Positions 40,649 to 49,375 of a stretch of DNA of 64,000 nt are shown piece by piece. Made by a program: the position numbers and the translations under genes. Where the stretch lies: assembly GCF_007860015.1 (NCBI RefSeq), contig NZ_SJPS01000001.1:1486101-1550100 (forward strand), written 5' to 3'. Within the stretch, counting starts at the first letter, position 1, and each line of letters starts with the position of its first letter. The stretch comes from Bythopirellula polymerisocia (lineage in GTDB: Bacteria; Planctomycetota; Planctomycetia; Pirellulales; Lacipirellulaceae). The notes under the pieces are model-generated. The model saw only the letters and a list, made by a program, of their open reading frames with translations, had not been told where the DNA came from and did not search any database.

Positions 40649-41020
40649 ATGCGAGACCTGTTGGCGATCACAAAAGCTCTGGCGGACGAGAACCGCCTGC
40701 GGGCCATTGCCCTTCTTCGCGGGCGGGAGCTGTGCCTGTGCCAGATCATCGAGGTGCTCGGGCTGGCCCCGTCGACCGTGTCGAAGCACATGTCGATTCT
40801 GCACCAAGCGAGGCTTGTCGAGTCACGCAAGGAAGGACGCTGGGCATACTTCCGGCTCGCTGAAGACGACGCTCCGTCCGAAGCGTTGCAGGCTCTCGAA
40901 TTGGTGCTCGCCAGCCTGAAGCAAGATAAGCAAGGCAAGGCCGACCAGCAACAGCTCAAGGCCGTGCTCAAGATTGAACCCGAAGAACTTTGTCGAATGC
41001 AGGCCAACTGCAGATGCTAA
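40649..41020 (+). CDS. arsR: ArsR-family repressor (first)
   Basis: ATG 40649 gives a 123-aa protein of normal length with GGTGAG ~8 nt upstream; the earlier ATG 40619 lies inside the operator. The winged helix runs ALADENRLRAIALL, ELCLCQIIEVLGLAPSTVSKHMSIL (recognition helix) and GRWAYFRLAE. Cys29 and Cys31 (ELCLC) are the classic arsenite ligands; further cysteines sit at the C-terminus ([10 protein letters not shown]). It should repress its own operon through the overlapping inverted repeat and release with As(III). Confidence 0.9.
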   Translation: MRDLLAITKALADENRLRAIALLRGRELCLCQIIEVLGLAPSTVSKHMSILHQARLVESRKEGRWAYFRLAEDDAPSEALQALELVLASLKQDKQGKADQQQLKAVLKIEPEELCRMQANCRC

Positions 41021-41451
41021 AAGTCCTATTTCTATGCACTGGTAACTCCTGCCGCAGCCAGATGGCCGAGGGCTGGGCTCGTCATCTAAAGGGTGATGTC
41101 ATCGACGCCTACTCGGCGGGCGTGGCGACGCACGGGATGAATCCGAATGCGGTTGCCGTCATGGGCGAAGCGGGCGTGGACATTACGTCCCAGCACTCGA
41201 AGCACGTCGATGAACTGGCCGAAGTCGCGTTCGACTACGTGGTAACCGTGTGCGACAACGCGGCCGAGTCCTGCCCTGTCTTTCGCGGCAACGCAAAAAT
41301 AGTTCATCAACCCTTCGACGACCCGCCGCGGCTTGCCCGAGATGCTGCCAATGAAGAAGAGGGCCTTGCTCATTACCGACGTGTCCGCGATGAAATCTGC
41401 GATTATGTGGCATCGCTCCCTAACATCTTGGAGAGTACAAATCATGGATGA
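41014..41451 (+). CDS. arsC: Arsenate reductase, thioredoxin-coupled (LMW phosphatase fold)
   Basis: The 145-aa enzyme starts in the last codons of arsR. The P-loop is [11 protein letters not shown] with nucleophile Cys8. The resolving cysteines are Cys80 and Cys87 in [10 protein letters not shown], and PFDDPP is the catalytic Asp loop. These mark the thioredoxin-dependent arsenate reductase. It converts arsenate to arsenite for export by the Acr3 pump encoded next. Confidence 0.95.
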   Translation: MLKVLFLCTGNSCRSQMAEGWARHLKGDVIDAYSAGVATHGMNPNAVAVMGEAGVDITSQHSKHVDELAEVAFDYVVTVCDNAAESCPVFRGNAKIVHQPFDDPPRLARDAANEEEGLAHYRRVRDEICDYVASLPNILESTNHG

Positions 41452-42556
41452 AGCCACGCCTACCGAAAGTGAGTCGCTTGGTTGCCCGAATGGCAGGCTA
41501 GGATTTCTTGACCGATTTCTTACGCTCTGGATATTTCTGGCAATGGCTGTCGGTGTCGCGGCTGGTTACTTTCTGCCTGGTATCGAGGGAATTATCAACC
41601 AGTTTCAGGTCGGCACGACGAACATCCCAATCGCCATCGGGTTGATTCTGATGATGTACCCGCCCTTGGCAAAGGTGAAGTATGAAGAATTGGGCGACGT
41701 CTTTCGTAACTGGAAAATACTCGGGTTGTCTCTGGTCCAAAACTGGTTGATCGGCCCAGTGCTCATGTTTGCACTAGCTGTCGTCTTTCTGCGGGACTAC
41801 CCAGAGTACATGACGGGGCTCATTCTCATCGGCCTAGCTCGCTGCATCGCCATGGTTATCGTTTGGAATGATCTAGCCAAGGGCGACACCGAATATGCCG
41901 CTGGCTTGGTCGCCTTAAACAGCGTCTTTCAAGTTTTGTTCTATAGCGTCTATGCCTGGGTGTTTATTACCTGGCTGCCCCCGCTACTGGGTCTCGAAGG
42001 AAGCGTCGTCCAGGTTAGCATGGGGCAGATCGCCGAGAGTGTATTCATCTACCTCGGCATTCCTTTCTTGGCAGGGATGGTCACGCGTTTCGTACTTCTC
42101 AAGAAGAAGGGCCGTGAGTGGTACGAGCAGGTATTCATTCCAAAGATTAGTCCACTGACGCTAGTGGCGCTATTGTTCACGATCCTTGTAATGTTCAGCC
42201 TCAAGGGAGACCAGATTGTCCGCATCCCTTACGACGTACTACTGATCGCTGTGCCACTGCTGATTTACTTTGTAGTAATGTTCTTGGTGAGCTTCTTCAT
42301 GGGCCGGCAGATTGGGGCGGACTACTCCAAGACGACGACACTGGCCTTCACGGCCGCGAGCAATAATTTTGAATTGGCGATAGCGGTGGCCATCGCAGTA
42401 TTCGGCATCAATTCTGGCGCAGCGTTTGCCGCTGTTATTGGTCCGTTGGTCGAGGTGCCGGTGATGATTGGCTTGGTAAATGTGGCCCTGCGATTTCAAC
42501 GGAAGCTATTCGGCAGTAGCCCATCGGCATCTTCTGTGAGTTCAAGTGAATCGTAA
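41444..42556 (+). CDS. acr3: Arsenite efflux permease Acr3
   Basis: The 370-aa protein has ten membrane helices. Starting at [10 protein letters not shown] (41444) it overlaps arsC by 8 bases. [20 protein letters not shown] is helix 1. The conserved cysteine of the transport path is in [20 protein letters not shown], and [20 protein letters not shown] is the late signature. It expels As(OH)3 across the inner membrane by proton exchange. Confidence 0.95.
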   Translation: MDEATPTESESLGCPNGRLGFLDRFLTLWIFLAMAVGVAAGYFLPGIEGIINQFQVGTTNIPIAIGLILMMYPPLAKVKYEELGDVFRNWKILGLSLVQNWLIGPVLMFALAVVFLRDYPEYMTGLILIGLARCIAMVIVWNDLAKGDTEYAAGLVALNSVFQVLFYSVYAWVFITWLPPLLGLEGSVVQVSMGQIAESVFIYLGIPFLAGMVTRFVLLKKKGREWYEQVFIPKISPLTLVALLFTILVMFSLKGDQIVRIPYDVLLIAVPLLIYFVVMFLVSFFMGRQIGADYSKTTTLAFTAASNNFELAIAVAIAVFGINSGAAFAAVIGPLVEVPVMIGLVNVALRFQRKLFGSSPSASSVSSSES

Positions 42557-42612
42557 GGTGTTCGTACCGTCGATTAGACATTTCCTTACCTCTATTTCAA
42601 AGGAGACGAAAC

Positions 42613-42873
42613 ATGGAAGCTCAAGAACACAAAGAGTGCTATGGGACGATGTTTCCCGACGCATTGCACTTCCACGACAACAAGCCTAGCAAGGGAAAGG
42701 TGTTCACGTTTGAACTTGATAGCACAGTTGGGATGGGCGCAGTTCGCACAGCCCGCAAGTTTTCGGCGAACATCGAAGAATGGGACGACTGCCTGAAATG
42801 CCCCGAGTTTGAGCATTGCTACAAACTCTGCATGGGCAAAATGGCCCTGGAGTCAGTCATTGTTTTTGAATAG
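42613..42873 (+). CDS. Small cysteine-rich protein in the arsenic island
   Basis: An 86-aa protein. The N-terminus is ECYGTMFPDALHFHDNKPSKG. The C-terminal third has WDDCLKCPEFEHCYKLCMGKMALES, with four cysteines in a C-x2-C-x5-C-x3-C layout that could bind a metal or metalloid. AAAGGAG stands before the ATG. No named family; it lies 56 nt after acr3, so it is likely in that operon. A role in metal binding is inference. Confidence 0.7.
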   Translation: MEAQEHKECYGTMFPDALHFHDNKPSKGKVFTFELDSTVGMGAVRTARKFSANIEEWDDCLKCPEFEHCYKLCMGKMALESVIVFE

Positions 42874-42938
42874 CCGATTGGTAGCGATGCACCGTGGGTT
42901 AGCCAAATCGCGCGGGCACCTTACTTGACTTCTCTGAC

Positions 42939-42970
42939 TTATTTGGCTACAGTCGAAAATAACCAAATTT
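42939..42970 (+). promoter_or_regulatory. Inverted-repeat operator upstream of the second arsR
   Basis: TTATTTGG (42939-42946) and CCAAATTT (42963-42970), 16 bp apart, end 13 bases before the second arsR ATG. The same half-sites recur at 43326-43363 in front of the permease gene. Confidence 0.55.
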
Positions 42971-42983
42971 CGATGAGAGAACA

Positions 42984-43307
42984 ATGAACCGAGCCGAAAA
43001 AGCGAAATACGAAACACGAGCCAAGGTGCTCAAGGCGCTAGCTCACCCGGCAAGGCTCAAGCTAGTCGATGTGCTCTCTGAGCACGATGAGGTGTGCGTT
43101 TGTGACTTAACTGAGTCGATAGGGAGCGATATGTCGACCGTTTCACGCCACTTGGCACAACTCAAGAATGCTGGCATCGTCGAGAGCGAGAAGCATGGTC
43201 AAATGGTCTTTTATCGCCTGCGGGTGAAGTGTCTCACGAGCCTGTTCGGCTGCATTGAGTCGGTAGTGAAGTGCCAGGCTGACGACCAGTTAAAGGTGCT
43301 TTCGTAG
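42984..43307 (+). CDS. arsR: ArsR/SmtB-family repressor (second)
   Basis: A 107-aa winged-helix protein: KVLKALAHPARLKLVDVL, EVCVCDLTESIG with metal-binding Cys38 and Cys40, DMSTVSRHLAQLKNAGIV recognition helix and HGQMVFYRLRVKC wing. It differs from the first ArsR, and its operators are of a different sequence, so the two regulate separate units. It likely controls the ArsP-arsEFG operon. Confidence 0.88.
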   Translation: MNRAEKAKYETRAKVLKALAHPARLKLVDVLSEHDEVCVCDLTESIGSDMSTVSRHLAQLKNAGIVESEKHGQMVFYRLRVKCLTSLFGCIESVVKCQADDQLKVLS

Positions 43308-43325
43308 CAACAAAGAGAGAAGAGT

Positions 43326-43363
43326 TTTATTTGGCCCAATAGTTGCATGTTTGACCAAATAAA
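43326..43363 (+). promoter_or_regulatory. Operator between the second arsR and the permease
   Basis: Perfect 9-bp half-sites TTTATTTGG (43326-43334) and CCAAATAAA (43355-43363), 20 bp apart, ending 18 bases before the permease ATG. They match the TTATTTGG/CCAAAT half-sites upstream of arsR, which points to one regulator. Confidence 0.65.
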
Positions 43364-43381
43364 CAAAGGTAAGGTGGCAAA

Positions 43382-44770
43382 ATGATCCGCGAGTGGAAGA
43401 TCTTTGCAGCGTTTTTGGCGATATTTCTGTTCGCCTATTTCGTCCCCCTGGCTACGCCCCAGTTCTCGGCCGACGCCAATCCTAACGCTGCTAAGGTGAC
43501 AGGCGCCATTGTGGAGGCGTTTGTGCTACTGCAATGGTACGCCCGCAACCACACGCTGGCGTGCGTCGTACCTGCCCTGTTCATTGCTGGTGCGATAACC
43601 ACATTCCTCTCCAAGGAGTCGGTCCTCAAGCATCTTGGCCCTAAAGCGAGTAAGACCGAGGCGTATTCTGTGGCTTCGGTCTCTGGAACCGTGCTGGCCG
43701 TTTGCTCGTGTAGCGTGCTGCCGATGTTCGCTGGCATCTACCGAATTGGGGCGGGCTTAGGCCCAGCGGCTTGCTTTCTGTATGCCGGGCCGGCAATCAA
43801 CGTGCTAGCGATCTTTCTGACAGCCCGTGTGCTTGGTTTTGAACTTGGAGTAGCTCGGGTCATTGGTGCCATGGTTTTCGGGGTGATCATCGGGCTGCTG
43901 ATGGCCCTTCTGTTCCGCCGTAGCGAAGACGACCGTAACCAGGCGACTCTCGCCCTGCCTGACCCGCCAGCCACAAAGCGTCCTCTTTGGCAGAGTGCCA
44001 CGTTGCTTGCTGCCATGCTGGCCTTCCTGATTTTTAGCGATTGGTTCAATCCGGGCGACAAGCAGGTGCAGCTCGCGGACGGCACAAAATTCCCGGCAAC
44101 TCTGCAATACGAAACAGAAACAAGCTACGACCTTCGGCTCCAAGAGGCCGTCCTGGGGCACGAGGCCTCCGAAGTCATACGACTAGGGAAGTCAGAAATT
44201 ACTCAGATCGAAGACGTTGACACTTGGGTGACCCGCATTCACCACGTCCGCTGGTATCTGGCCGGTGCGATGGGAGTGCTGGTGGCGGTCATGAGTCTAG
44301 TGTGGCTCGACCGTGCGGAATTCGGTGAGTGGATGGGAAACACCTGGGAATTTTCCAAGCTGCTAGTGCCGCTCTTGTTTGGTGGCGTCTTCGTGGTCGG
44401 TTTCCTCGGTGCGCTGGTCCCTGAAAAGCAGGTTGCTGCTCTGATGGGTGACAACAGTCTGACGTCGAATCTGATTGCTTCGGTGGTCGGCTGCCTGTTT
44501 TACTTTGCAACTCTCACAGAGGTTCCAATTCTTGAAGCCCTAATGAAGGCCGGTATGGCGAGTGGGCCAGCCCTCGCGCTGTTATTGGCTGGACCTGCCC
44601 TATCGCTGCCGAGCATTCTAGTCATCCGCAAGGTCATCGGAGACGGCAAGACTGCCGTTTTCGTCGGACTTGTCGTCGTCATGGCGACCATCGCCGGCAT
44701 GGGCTACGGGGCGATGTATCCCGTTCACACCACCACCACACCGATAGCCGTGGTCGTCAATGCTCCCTAA
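43382..44770 (+). CDS. DUF318/ArsP-like permease
   Basis: The 462-aa membrane protein has about ten helices. The family motif AVCSCSVLPMFAGIYRIGAGLG-type segment holds the CSC cysteines, and the mirror motif at the end is TEVPILEALMKAGMASGP. DUF318 includes ArsP, which exports trivalent organoarsenicals. A soluble insert of ~90 residues (GDKQVQLADGTKFPA region) separates the two halves, longer than in ArsP. Its place before arsEFG supports an arsenical role, not proof. Confidence 0.8.
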   Translation: MIREWKIFAAFLAIFLFAYFVPLATPQFSADANPNAAKVTGAIVEAFVLLQWYARNHTLACVVPALFIAGAITTFLSKESVLKHLGPKASKTEAYSVASVSGTVLAVCSCSVLPMFAGIYRIGAGLGPAACFLYAGPAINVLAIFLTARVLGFELGVARVIGAMVFGVIIGLLMALLFRRSEDDRNQATLALPDPPATKRPLWQSATLLAAMLAFLIFSDWFNPGDKQVQLADGTKFPATLQYETETSYDLRLQEAVLGHEASEVIRLGKSEITQIEDVDTWVTRIHHVRWYLAGAMGVLVAVMSLVWLDRAEFGEWMGNTWEFSKLLVPLLFGGVFVVGFLGALVPEKQVAALMGDNSLTSNLIASVVGCLFYFATLTEVPILEALMKAGMASGPALALLLAGPALSLPSILVIRKVIGDGKTAVFVGLVVVMATIAGMGYGAMYPVHTTTTPIAVVVNAP

Positions 44771-44796
44771 TGAACCAACGGAGAAAGGACCGAACT

Positions 44797-45033
44797 ATGA
44801 CCAGCATTAAAATACTCGGAACCGGCTGCAAGAAATGCATAAGACTTAAGGAAAACGTCGAGGCAGCCTTGAAAGAAATGCGCGTCGAGGCGGACGTACA
44901 GAAAGTCGAAGACATTAACGAAATTGTTCAGTTCGGTGTGATGAGCACACCGGCACTGGTCATCGATGGCGAAGTAAAAATCGTAGGCAAAGTCGCCTCG
45001 CCCGAAGAAATCATGGCAGTTCTGCCCCATTGA
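44797..45033 (+). CDS. arsE: Thioredoxin-fold small protein, ArsE-like
   Basis: The 78-aa protein starts at MTSIKILGTGCKKC, after GAAAGGA. The redox motif is C11-K-K-C14; VMSTPALVIDG contains the cis-Pro of the thioredoxin fold. Free-standing proteins of this kind also occur outside arsenic islands. Here it precedes two ArsF-like genes and an ArsG-like permease, the order of arsEFG operons that handle nitroaromatic arsenicals. Confidence 0.75.
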   Translation: MTSIKILGTGCKKCIRLKENVEAALKEMRVEADVQKVEDINEIVQFGVMSTPALVIDGEVKIVGKVASPEEIMAVLPH

Positions 45034-45139
45034 ACACTTTTGGGTGTAGTGGGCACGAACAGCAGTGTAAGCCAATCCAAGCTTGCCCTGTTGATGGACA
45101 GAAGTTGGCCGCAGCCCTTTGTTGAAAGGAACTGAAATC

Positions 45140-45622
45140 ATGACAGCCAAGAATTTGCTCGCGATCACCTTGCTACTCTTTGTGATCGGGGCCATCGCGA
45201 CGATCGTATTGAAAGAAGCCGACAAGAGCTCTTCGGCTAGTATGGCAACGAATACAACTGGAGATGCTCCGCCACCTGCCAACGGTATTGTGGTGTATTA
45301 CTTTCATGGCGAAACTCGCTGCCCTACCTGCCGCAATATCGAAGCCTATGCCCATGAAGCAATTCAGTCCGGCTTCTCTAAGGAATTGGATTCGGAGTCA
45401 ATCAGCTGGCAGGTAGTGAACTACGAGATGCCCGACAATACTCACTTCGCTACAGATTATGAGGTCGTCTCGTCAACGGTGGTCTTGGTGAGGTTCTCGC
45501 AGGGCAAGCAGACAGACTGGCGCAACCTCATGCGGGTCTGGGAGCTTGTCGGCGACAAGGAGGCTTTTGTGGGCTACGTTCAAAGCCAGACACAAGAGAT
45601 GCTAGACGATACTGAAGGTTGA
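45140..45622 (+). CDS. arsF: ArsF-like redox protein (first copy)
   Basis: The 160-aa protein has an N-terminal membrane anchor (LLAITLLLFVIGAIATIVL) and a thioredoxin-like domain with TRCPTCRNI (Cys61, Cys64) following VVYYFHGE. The C-terminal helix begins WRNLMRVWELVGDKEAFVGYV. This matches the family named nitrophenyl compound nitroreductase subunit ArsF. The domain probably faces the periplasm. The next gene is a diverged duplicate. Confidence 0.78.
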   Translation: MTAKNLLAITLLLFVIGAIATIVLKEADKSSSASMATNTTGDAPPPANGIVVYYFHGETRCPTCRNIEAYAHEAIQSGFSKELDSESISWQVVNYEMPDNTHFATDYEVVSSTVVLVRFSQGKQTDWRNLMRVWELVGDKEAFVGYVQSQTQEMLDDTEG

Positions 45623-45656
45623 CTTTTTTTGCTGCAACAAAATGGAGAATAATGAA

Positions 45657-46115
45657 ATGACAGGATTCTTAAGCATACTCACGGTCGCTGCGACGTTGGC
45701 AACAGCCATAGTGGAAACGAAGCCGGCTATTGAGAAAGAGGTCGAGCCGCCCGCACACCAGGTGATTGCCATATATTTTCACCGCACCCAAAGATGTCCT
45801 ACCTGCAAACGCATCGGCGCGCTAGCCGAGGAAGCGATTCGCAGAGGCTTTCCCAAGGAAATCAAGACGAGAGTCGTCGAATACCGACTGGTCGATTTCC
45901 AGGACAAGAAGAATACAAAGCTAGTCAAACAGTACGGGATCAATACACCGACCCTCGTGCTTTCAAACGTCTTTGACGGCGAGGTTGTACGAGCTACTTC
46001 GATGCCAACAATCTGGCAGCTGGTGGGCAAACCTGAAGAATTTCAGGCGTACGTTCAGGACGGCGTGACAAAATACTTGAAGCAAACTAGAAAAGCAGCG
46101 GAGTCGAAGGAATGA
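45657..46115 (+). CDS. arsF: ArsF-like redox protein (second copy)
   Basis: A 152-aa paralogue of the preceding protein. An N-terminal hydrophobic segment is followed by IAIYFHRTQRCPTCKRI (Cys47, Cys50), TPTLVLSNVFDGE and MPTIWQLVGKPEEFQAYV. The layout is the same as the first copy while the sequence is clearly diverged, so the two could form a heteropair. Its stop overlaps arsG. Confidence 0.75.
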   Translation: MTGFLSILTVAATLATAIVETKPAIEKEVEPPAHQVIAIYFHRTQRCPTCKRIGALAEEAIRRGFPKEIKTRVVEYRLVDFQDKKNTKLVKQYGINTPTLVLSNVFDGEVVRATSMPTIWQLVGKPEEFQAYVQDGVTKYLKQTRKAAESKE

Positions 46116-46801
46116 CTGAATATTCTATGGCAGCCATGTCGGCACTTTGGCTGGGAGTGCTCACTTCGATCAGCCCATGCCCGCTGGCGACGAACATCGC
46201 GGCGATCAGCTACATCAGTCGTCGTGTCGAAAGTACGCCTCATGTGCTCCTCGCCGGCCTCCTCTATACAGTAGGGCGCATGGCAGTCTATCTAGGATTG
46301 GCATTTATTTTGGTCGGTACCGCGTTGTCAGTGCCGCAAGTGTCTCTGTTTCTCCAAAAATACATGCACTTGCTGCTAGGACCGATGTTAGTGTTGGTTG
46401 GCATGTTCCTGGTGGGGCTGATCAAGATAGATATTGGGGGACGAGGCGTCTCTGAAGGGCTCAAGCAACGCATTGACGCTATGGGCATCTGGGGCTCGCT
46501 GCTGCTGGGAGCCTTGTTCGCTCTTGCCTTCTGCCCCACATCGGCCGCATTGTTCTTCGGAAACGTCATGGCTTCTGTCAACGCCGGTTCGACCGTCACT
46601 CTACCACTTCTCTACGGAGTGGGGACTGCGCTGCCAGTTTTTGTCTTCGCAGCACTGATCGCGATGGGATCGCAGGTACTTGGCAAAGCGTTCAACATAG
46701 TGGGCAAGGTTGAGTGGTGGGCTCGCAATGCGACAGGGTGGGTGATCTTATTGGTAGGATTGTGGCTAACAGTCCAATCACTGTTTCAAGGCACTGCATG
46801 A
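46112..46801 (+). CDS. arsG: ArsG-like permease (CcdA/DsbD fold)
   Basis: A 229-aa protein with six membrane helices of CcdA type. The paired cysteine motifs are LTSISPCPLATNIAAIS in helix 1 and LFALAFCPTSAALFFG in helix 4. In arsEFG operons the ArsG member is described as exporting reduced aromatic arsenicals. In classical CcdA the same cysteines move electrons, so a redox role with ArsF is equally possible. Confidence 0.8.
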   Translation: MTEYSMAAMSALWLGVLTSISPCPLATNIAAISYISRRVESTPHVLLAGLLYTVGRMAVYLGLAFILVGTALSVPQVSLFLQKYMHLLLGPMLVLVGMFLVGLIKIDIGGRGVSEGLKQRIDAMGIWGSLLLGALFALAFCPTSAALFFGNVMASVNAGSTVTLPLLYGVGTALPVFVFAALIAMGSQVLGKAFNIVGKVEWWARNATGWVILLVGLWLTVQSLFQGTA

Positions 46802-46941
46802 CGGGTTGGTGCCATGTGGACCGAGAAAGAAGTCTCGACCTTTGAGATTCACGACCGCTTGCCCGCTTGAAGGATGTTTACGGTACTCGGGGAGATGATT
46901 GTTCGACCAGGGCTTGATGCGGTTCTCCTTTGCAAAATCCA

Positions 46942-46961
46942 AAAACGGTATTTACCGTTTT
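46942..46961. repeat. Perfect inverted repeat downstream of arsG
   Basis: AAAACGGTA (46942-46950) and TACCGTTTT (46953-46961) with a 2-nt loop. It could be a terminator for the arsenic operon, though it lies 140 bases after arsG and lacks a clean T run, or an operator. Confidence 0.4.
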
Positions 46962-47037
46962 GGAAGCTTGGGAAACGCCGCACTGTCGAACGTCGACAGG
47001 TAACAGAAACTCTTATTTCGGGGGTAGTTAGGTCAAA

Positions 47038-47111
47038 TATCCCCGAGTGGATTCGAACCACTAACCTTCGGCTTCGGAGGCCGACACTCTATCCAGTTGA
47101 GCTACGGGGAC
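47038..47111 (-). tRNA. tRNA-Arg (anticodon CCG)
   Basis: A complete cloverleaf on the minus strand. The acceptor stem GTCCCCG pairs with CGGGGAT, discriminator A. D arm TAGCTCAACTGGATAGAG, anticodon stem TCGGC/GCCGA with loop CTCCGAA, giving anticodon CCG (codon CGG). The T arm AGTGG-TTCGAAT-CCACT is canonical. CCA is not encoded. A 5' half copy occurs at 61940-61979. Confidence 0.95.
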
Positions 47112-47600
47112 GGATTGCATTTGGCCCCATAATAATAGCGTATTCGGCGATCTTTGGTAATGGCTTGGAGCGGCTGAGCTGTCGGCTCGGAGCCGACTCT
47201 CGGTCTACCAAATCGTCCCCAGATCACAGGTTTTAGACGATTTCGGCTGGTTATCGTAATACATTTGCACCGCATCTTGCTCGACATATCCGGAAGCGAT
47301 TGGGGTCGAAGGGGTTTTCCCCGTTTGCGAGAAGCGGCGGTGGGTGATGCCTGCTCTTGGGACGCAGGTGTGCGGTTGACTGCGTATTCTCGAAAATATG
47401 CGTGCTCCTGGTACGGCCACGGGGTCTCTAATCCAAGTCAATTATCCGCCGCTTTCCTATATCTTGACCGGTTCCCAAGGTGGAATCAATCGTTCCAGAG
47501 CACCTAGAGGGTTGTGCCAAGTGAGTGCTTCTTCGGGGGTCGCAGAGTTTCAGTCGCTATCCAAAAACCTCGTTCATGAAGATTATCTTTGAATTTAGCG
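47112..47600. other. Gap between tRNA-Arg and the sigma factor gene
   Basis: About 490 bases. The part next to the tRNA is similar to the flank of the tRNA fragment at 61.98 kb (see findings). Small frames exist but none looks coding. No integrase remnant was recognised. Confidence 0.5.
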
Positions 47601-48566
47601 CTAGGCAGTTTCCCAGACCATGGCAGCCGCCCAAAAATCGTCATTTGTAGACTCCGCAGCAAGCGTCTGTAATTTCGAGACGGCTCTGCTTTCGAGTTGT
47701 CTGACTCGCTCCTTTGATACGCCTAACTTGTCGGCCAAGTATTGAAATGTTCGTACCTTGCGATGAGAACCTAGCGCATACCGACTGCGGATGATAAATC
47801 GTTCGCGACGGTCGAGTTGGTCAAGCAGGGTGGTCATCAACACACGGAGATTGCTCCAGACCTGTTCACTCATAGAAGAGCCCGATTGTGTCTTACCAGC
47901 TTCGAAAGCCCACTCTTCGGCATCCCTCGTGAAGGTAGCTTCTTCCATTTGTGCGAGACTCACTGTGCGATAGACGTGTCGCATGATGGAGCGATACGCG
48001 TAGGTACTGAAGCGAAATCCACGGTCGAAGTCAAACTTCTCCACGGCCTTCATCAGTGTGACAACACCCTCGCTAAGCAAATCGTCGAATGAATGTTGTG
48101 GGGTCACGAATTTCTTCACAATTGACATCACCAGACGCATGTTTGCCTTGATGAGGTGATCGCGAATCTGCTGAGACTGAGCTAAGAGCGATTCGAGCTT
48201 ATCCAGAACGGTCGCTTCGACTTGTTCCGGATCGATGCGGCAGAGTAGCAAGTGGGCGCGATATTTCAAGAGATTCATCTCACGAAACAGGGCTCGCTCT
48301 TGATCAGGAGTGAGCAAATCGCAATTACACATCCGCCTAAGGTGGGCTGGTAAGTCGACACCTACTTGACTGGGGCCACTATCTGTATCCAGCGCAGATG
48401 TCACTAGTTCATCACAAAACGTATCCTCAGCATGAAATTCACGGTTGGGAATAAAATCGATTTCTAACCGCAAAAGATCAATCGCGCGAAGCCGATCAGA
48501 TTCGCGGTGGTCCCGCTGCCTAGGAATGGGTGATTTTTGCTTTGCGATGACGGTCAGAGCGGCCAT
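47601..48566 (-). CDS. Sigma-70 family RNA polymerase sigma factor (alternative)
   Basis: A 321-aa protein with regions 1.2 to 4: CDLLTPDQERALFREMN, NMRLVMSIVKKFV (2.1), DLLSEGVVTLMKAVEKFDFD and RGFRFSTYAYRSIMRHV (2.2-2.4), and a C-terminal HTH LADKLGVSKERVRQLE (4.2). It lacks the long region 1.1 and most of region 3 of RpoD, so it is a group 2/3 factor. A ~100-residue N-terminal part is unusual. It probably directs the stress unit around it. Three copies of TGAACGATTT lie upstream and may be autoregulatory. Confidence 0.9.
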   Translation of the reverse strand: MAALTVIAKQKSPIPRQRDHRESDRLRAIDLLRLEIDFIPNREFHAEDTFCDELVTSALDTDSGPSQVGVDLPAHLRRMCNCDLLTPDQERALFREMNLLKYRAHLLLCRIDPEQVEATVLDKLESLLAQSQQIRDHLIKANMRLVMSIVKKFVTPQHSFDDLLSEGVVTLMKAVEKFDFDRGFRFSTYAYRSIMRHVYRTVSLAQMEEATFTRDAEEWAFEAGKTQSGSSMSEQVWSNLRVLMTTLLDQLDRRERFIIRSRYALGSHRKVRTFQYLADKLGVSKERVRQLESRAVSKLQTLAAESTNDDFWAAAMVWETA

Positions 48567-48584
48567 GAATCAACTCCGTAGATA

Positions 48585-48660
48585 AAATCGTTCAAAACGG
48601 TCATTGAGTTATATCGCTTGCGATCAGCGGAGGCAATACATAAATCGTTCAAATCGTTCA
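48585..48660 (-). repeat. Three 10-bp repeats upstream of the sigma factor gene
   Basis: AAATCGTTCA occurs at 48585-48594, 48642-48651 and 48651-48660 (minus-strand TGAACGATTT). The last two are joined head to tail, sharing one base. All lie within 95 bases of the sigma start and may be an operator. Confidence 0.6.
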
Positions 48661-48951
48661 GGAAAGGGAGATCCGGCGCAAACTCTTTGGTGGTAGGAAG
48701 TTACGCAATTTATCTGTTAAAAAACGACATGATTCTAAGATTGTTGTACTTGGGATCGATACTAATCCCTGATAAAATTCATTCTTAACGTTCATTCTTG
48801 CCTGTTTCTTGAGAGAACTACTCACTTCAATAAAGGTTGCCAGAGTCTTCGACGTCCTCAAGTCTTCAGTCAAGCGTTGGTGCGACAAAGGAGTCATTTC
48901 GTCGCAATAGACGGCTGGAGGGGAGGGCACCGGCCAATCACGTTGTCGAGG

Positions 48952-49230
48952 ATGATCGAGTATCTGCGAGACGGCAAATACCGGCTTGCTCCCCTAGAAG
49001 CAATGGGGCTGCCGCCAATTAGTGGACAGACCATAAGAGATGTTGAGCTGTCCCGTCACCTATTGTTTGCCGCAGTGCTAAACGGTGACAAACCTTGCTG
49101 TTGCCGGATTGCGATCGATCTAGACTTGGCCGAGCACTGCAATAGAGAAACTTGCGACGAGGTTTTTGCAGCTGTCTTTCGTGAGTTAAATGGGTTGTCT
49201 CAGAAGTCGCTGACTTCAATTAACGATTGA
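48952..49230 (+). CDS. Hypothetical small protein
   Basis: From ATG 48952 a 92-aa product: MIEYLRDGKYRLAPLEAMG, a middle LLFAAVLNGDKPCCCRIAID and a C-terminal CNRETCDEVFAAVFRELNG. The frame is open ~25 codons further 5' from a TTG at 48877. No ribosome site is convincing and no family is recognised. It lies between the sigma and fasciclin genes. Confidence 0.35.
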   Translation: MIEYLRDGKYRLAPLEAMGLPPISGQTIRDVELSRHLLFAAVLNGDKPCCCRIAIDLDLAEHCNRETCDEVFAAVFRELNGLSQKSLTSIND

Positions 49231-49246
49231 AATTTATCGCCCTAGG

Positions 49247-49276
49247 GTTGTCAGCTGGCCTTTCGCTTCTTTAATA
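49247..49276 (+). promoter_or_regulatory. Promoter candidate of the fasciclin gene
   Basis: GTTGTCA (49247-49253) is followed 16 nt later by TTTAAT (49270-49275). The GTTGTCA box is shared with the folE and ferritin promoters; the -10 here differs. Confidence 0.35.
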
Positions 49277-49375
49277 CCAGAGAAGTTTTGATCAGTCTTG
49301 GCCAAGCGTCGAAACTCGCTGAATTATCGTGACTTCAGTCCACTAACTACCTTTCCCTGAATAGGAAAAAAGAAA

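Noticed and set aside
48658..48930. 90-codon minus-strand frame upstream of the sigma gene
   Set aside because: Overlaps the sigma promoter repeats and has no recognisable pattern or ribosome site.
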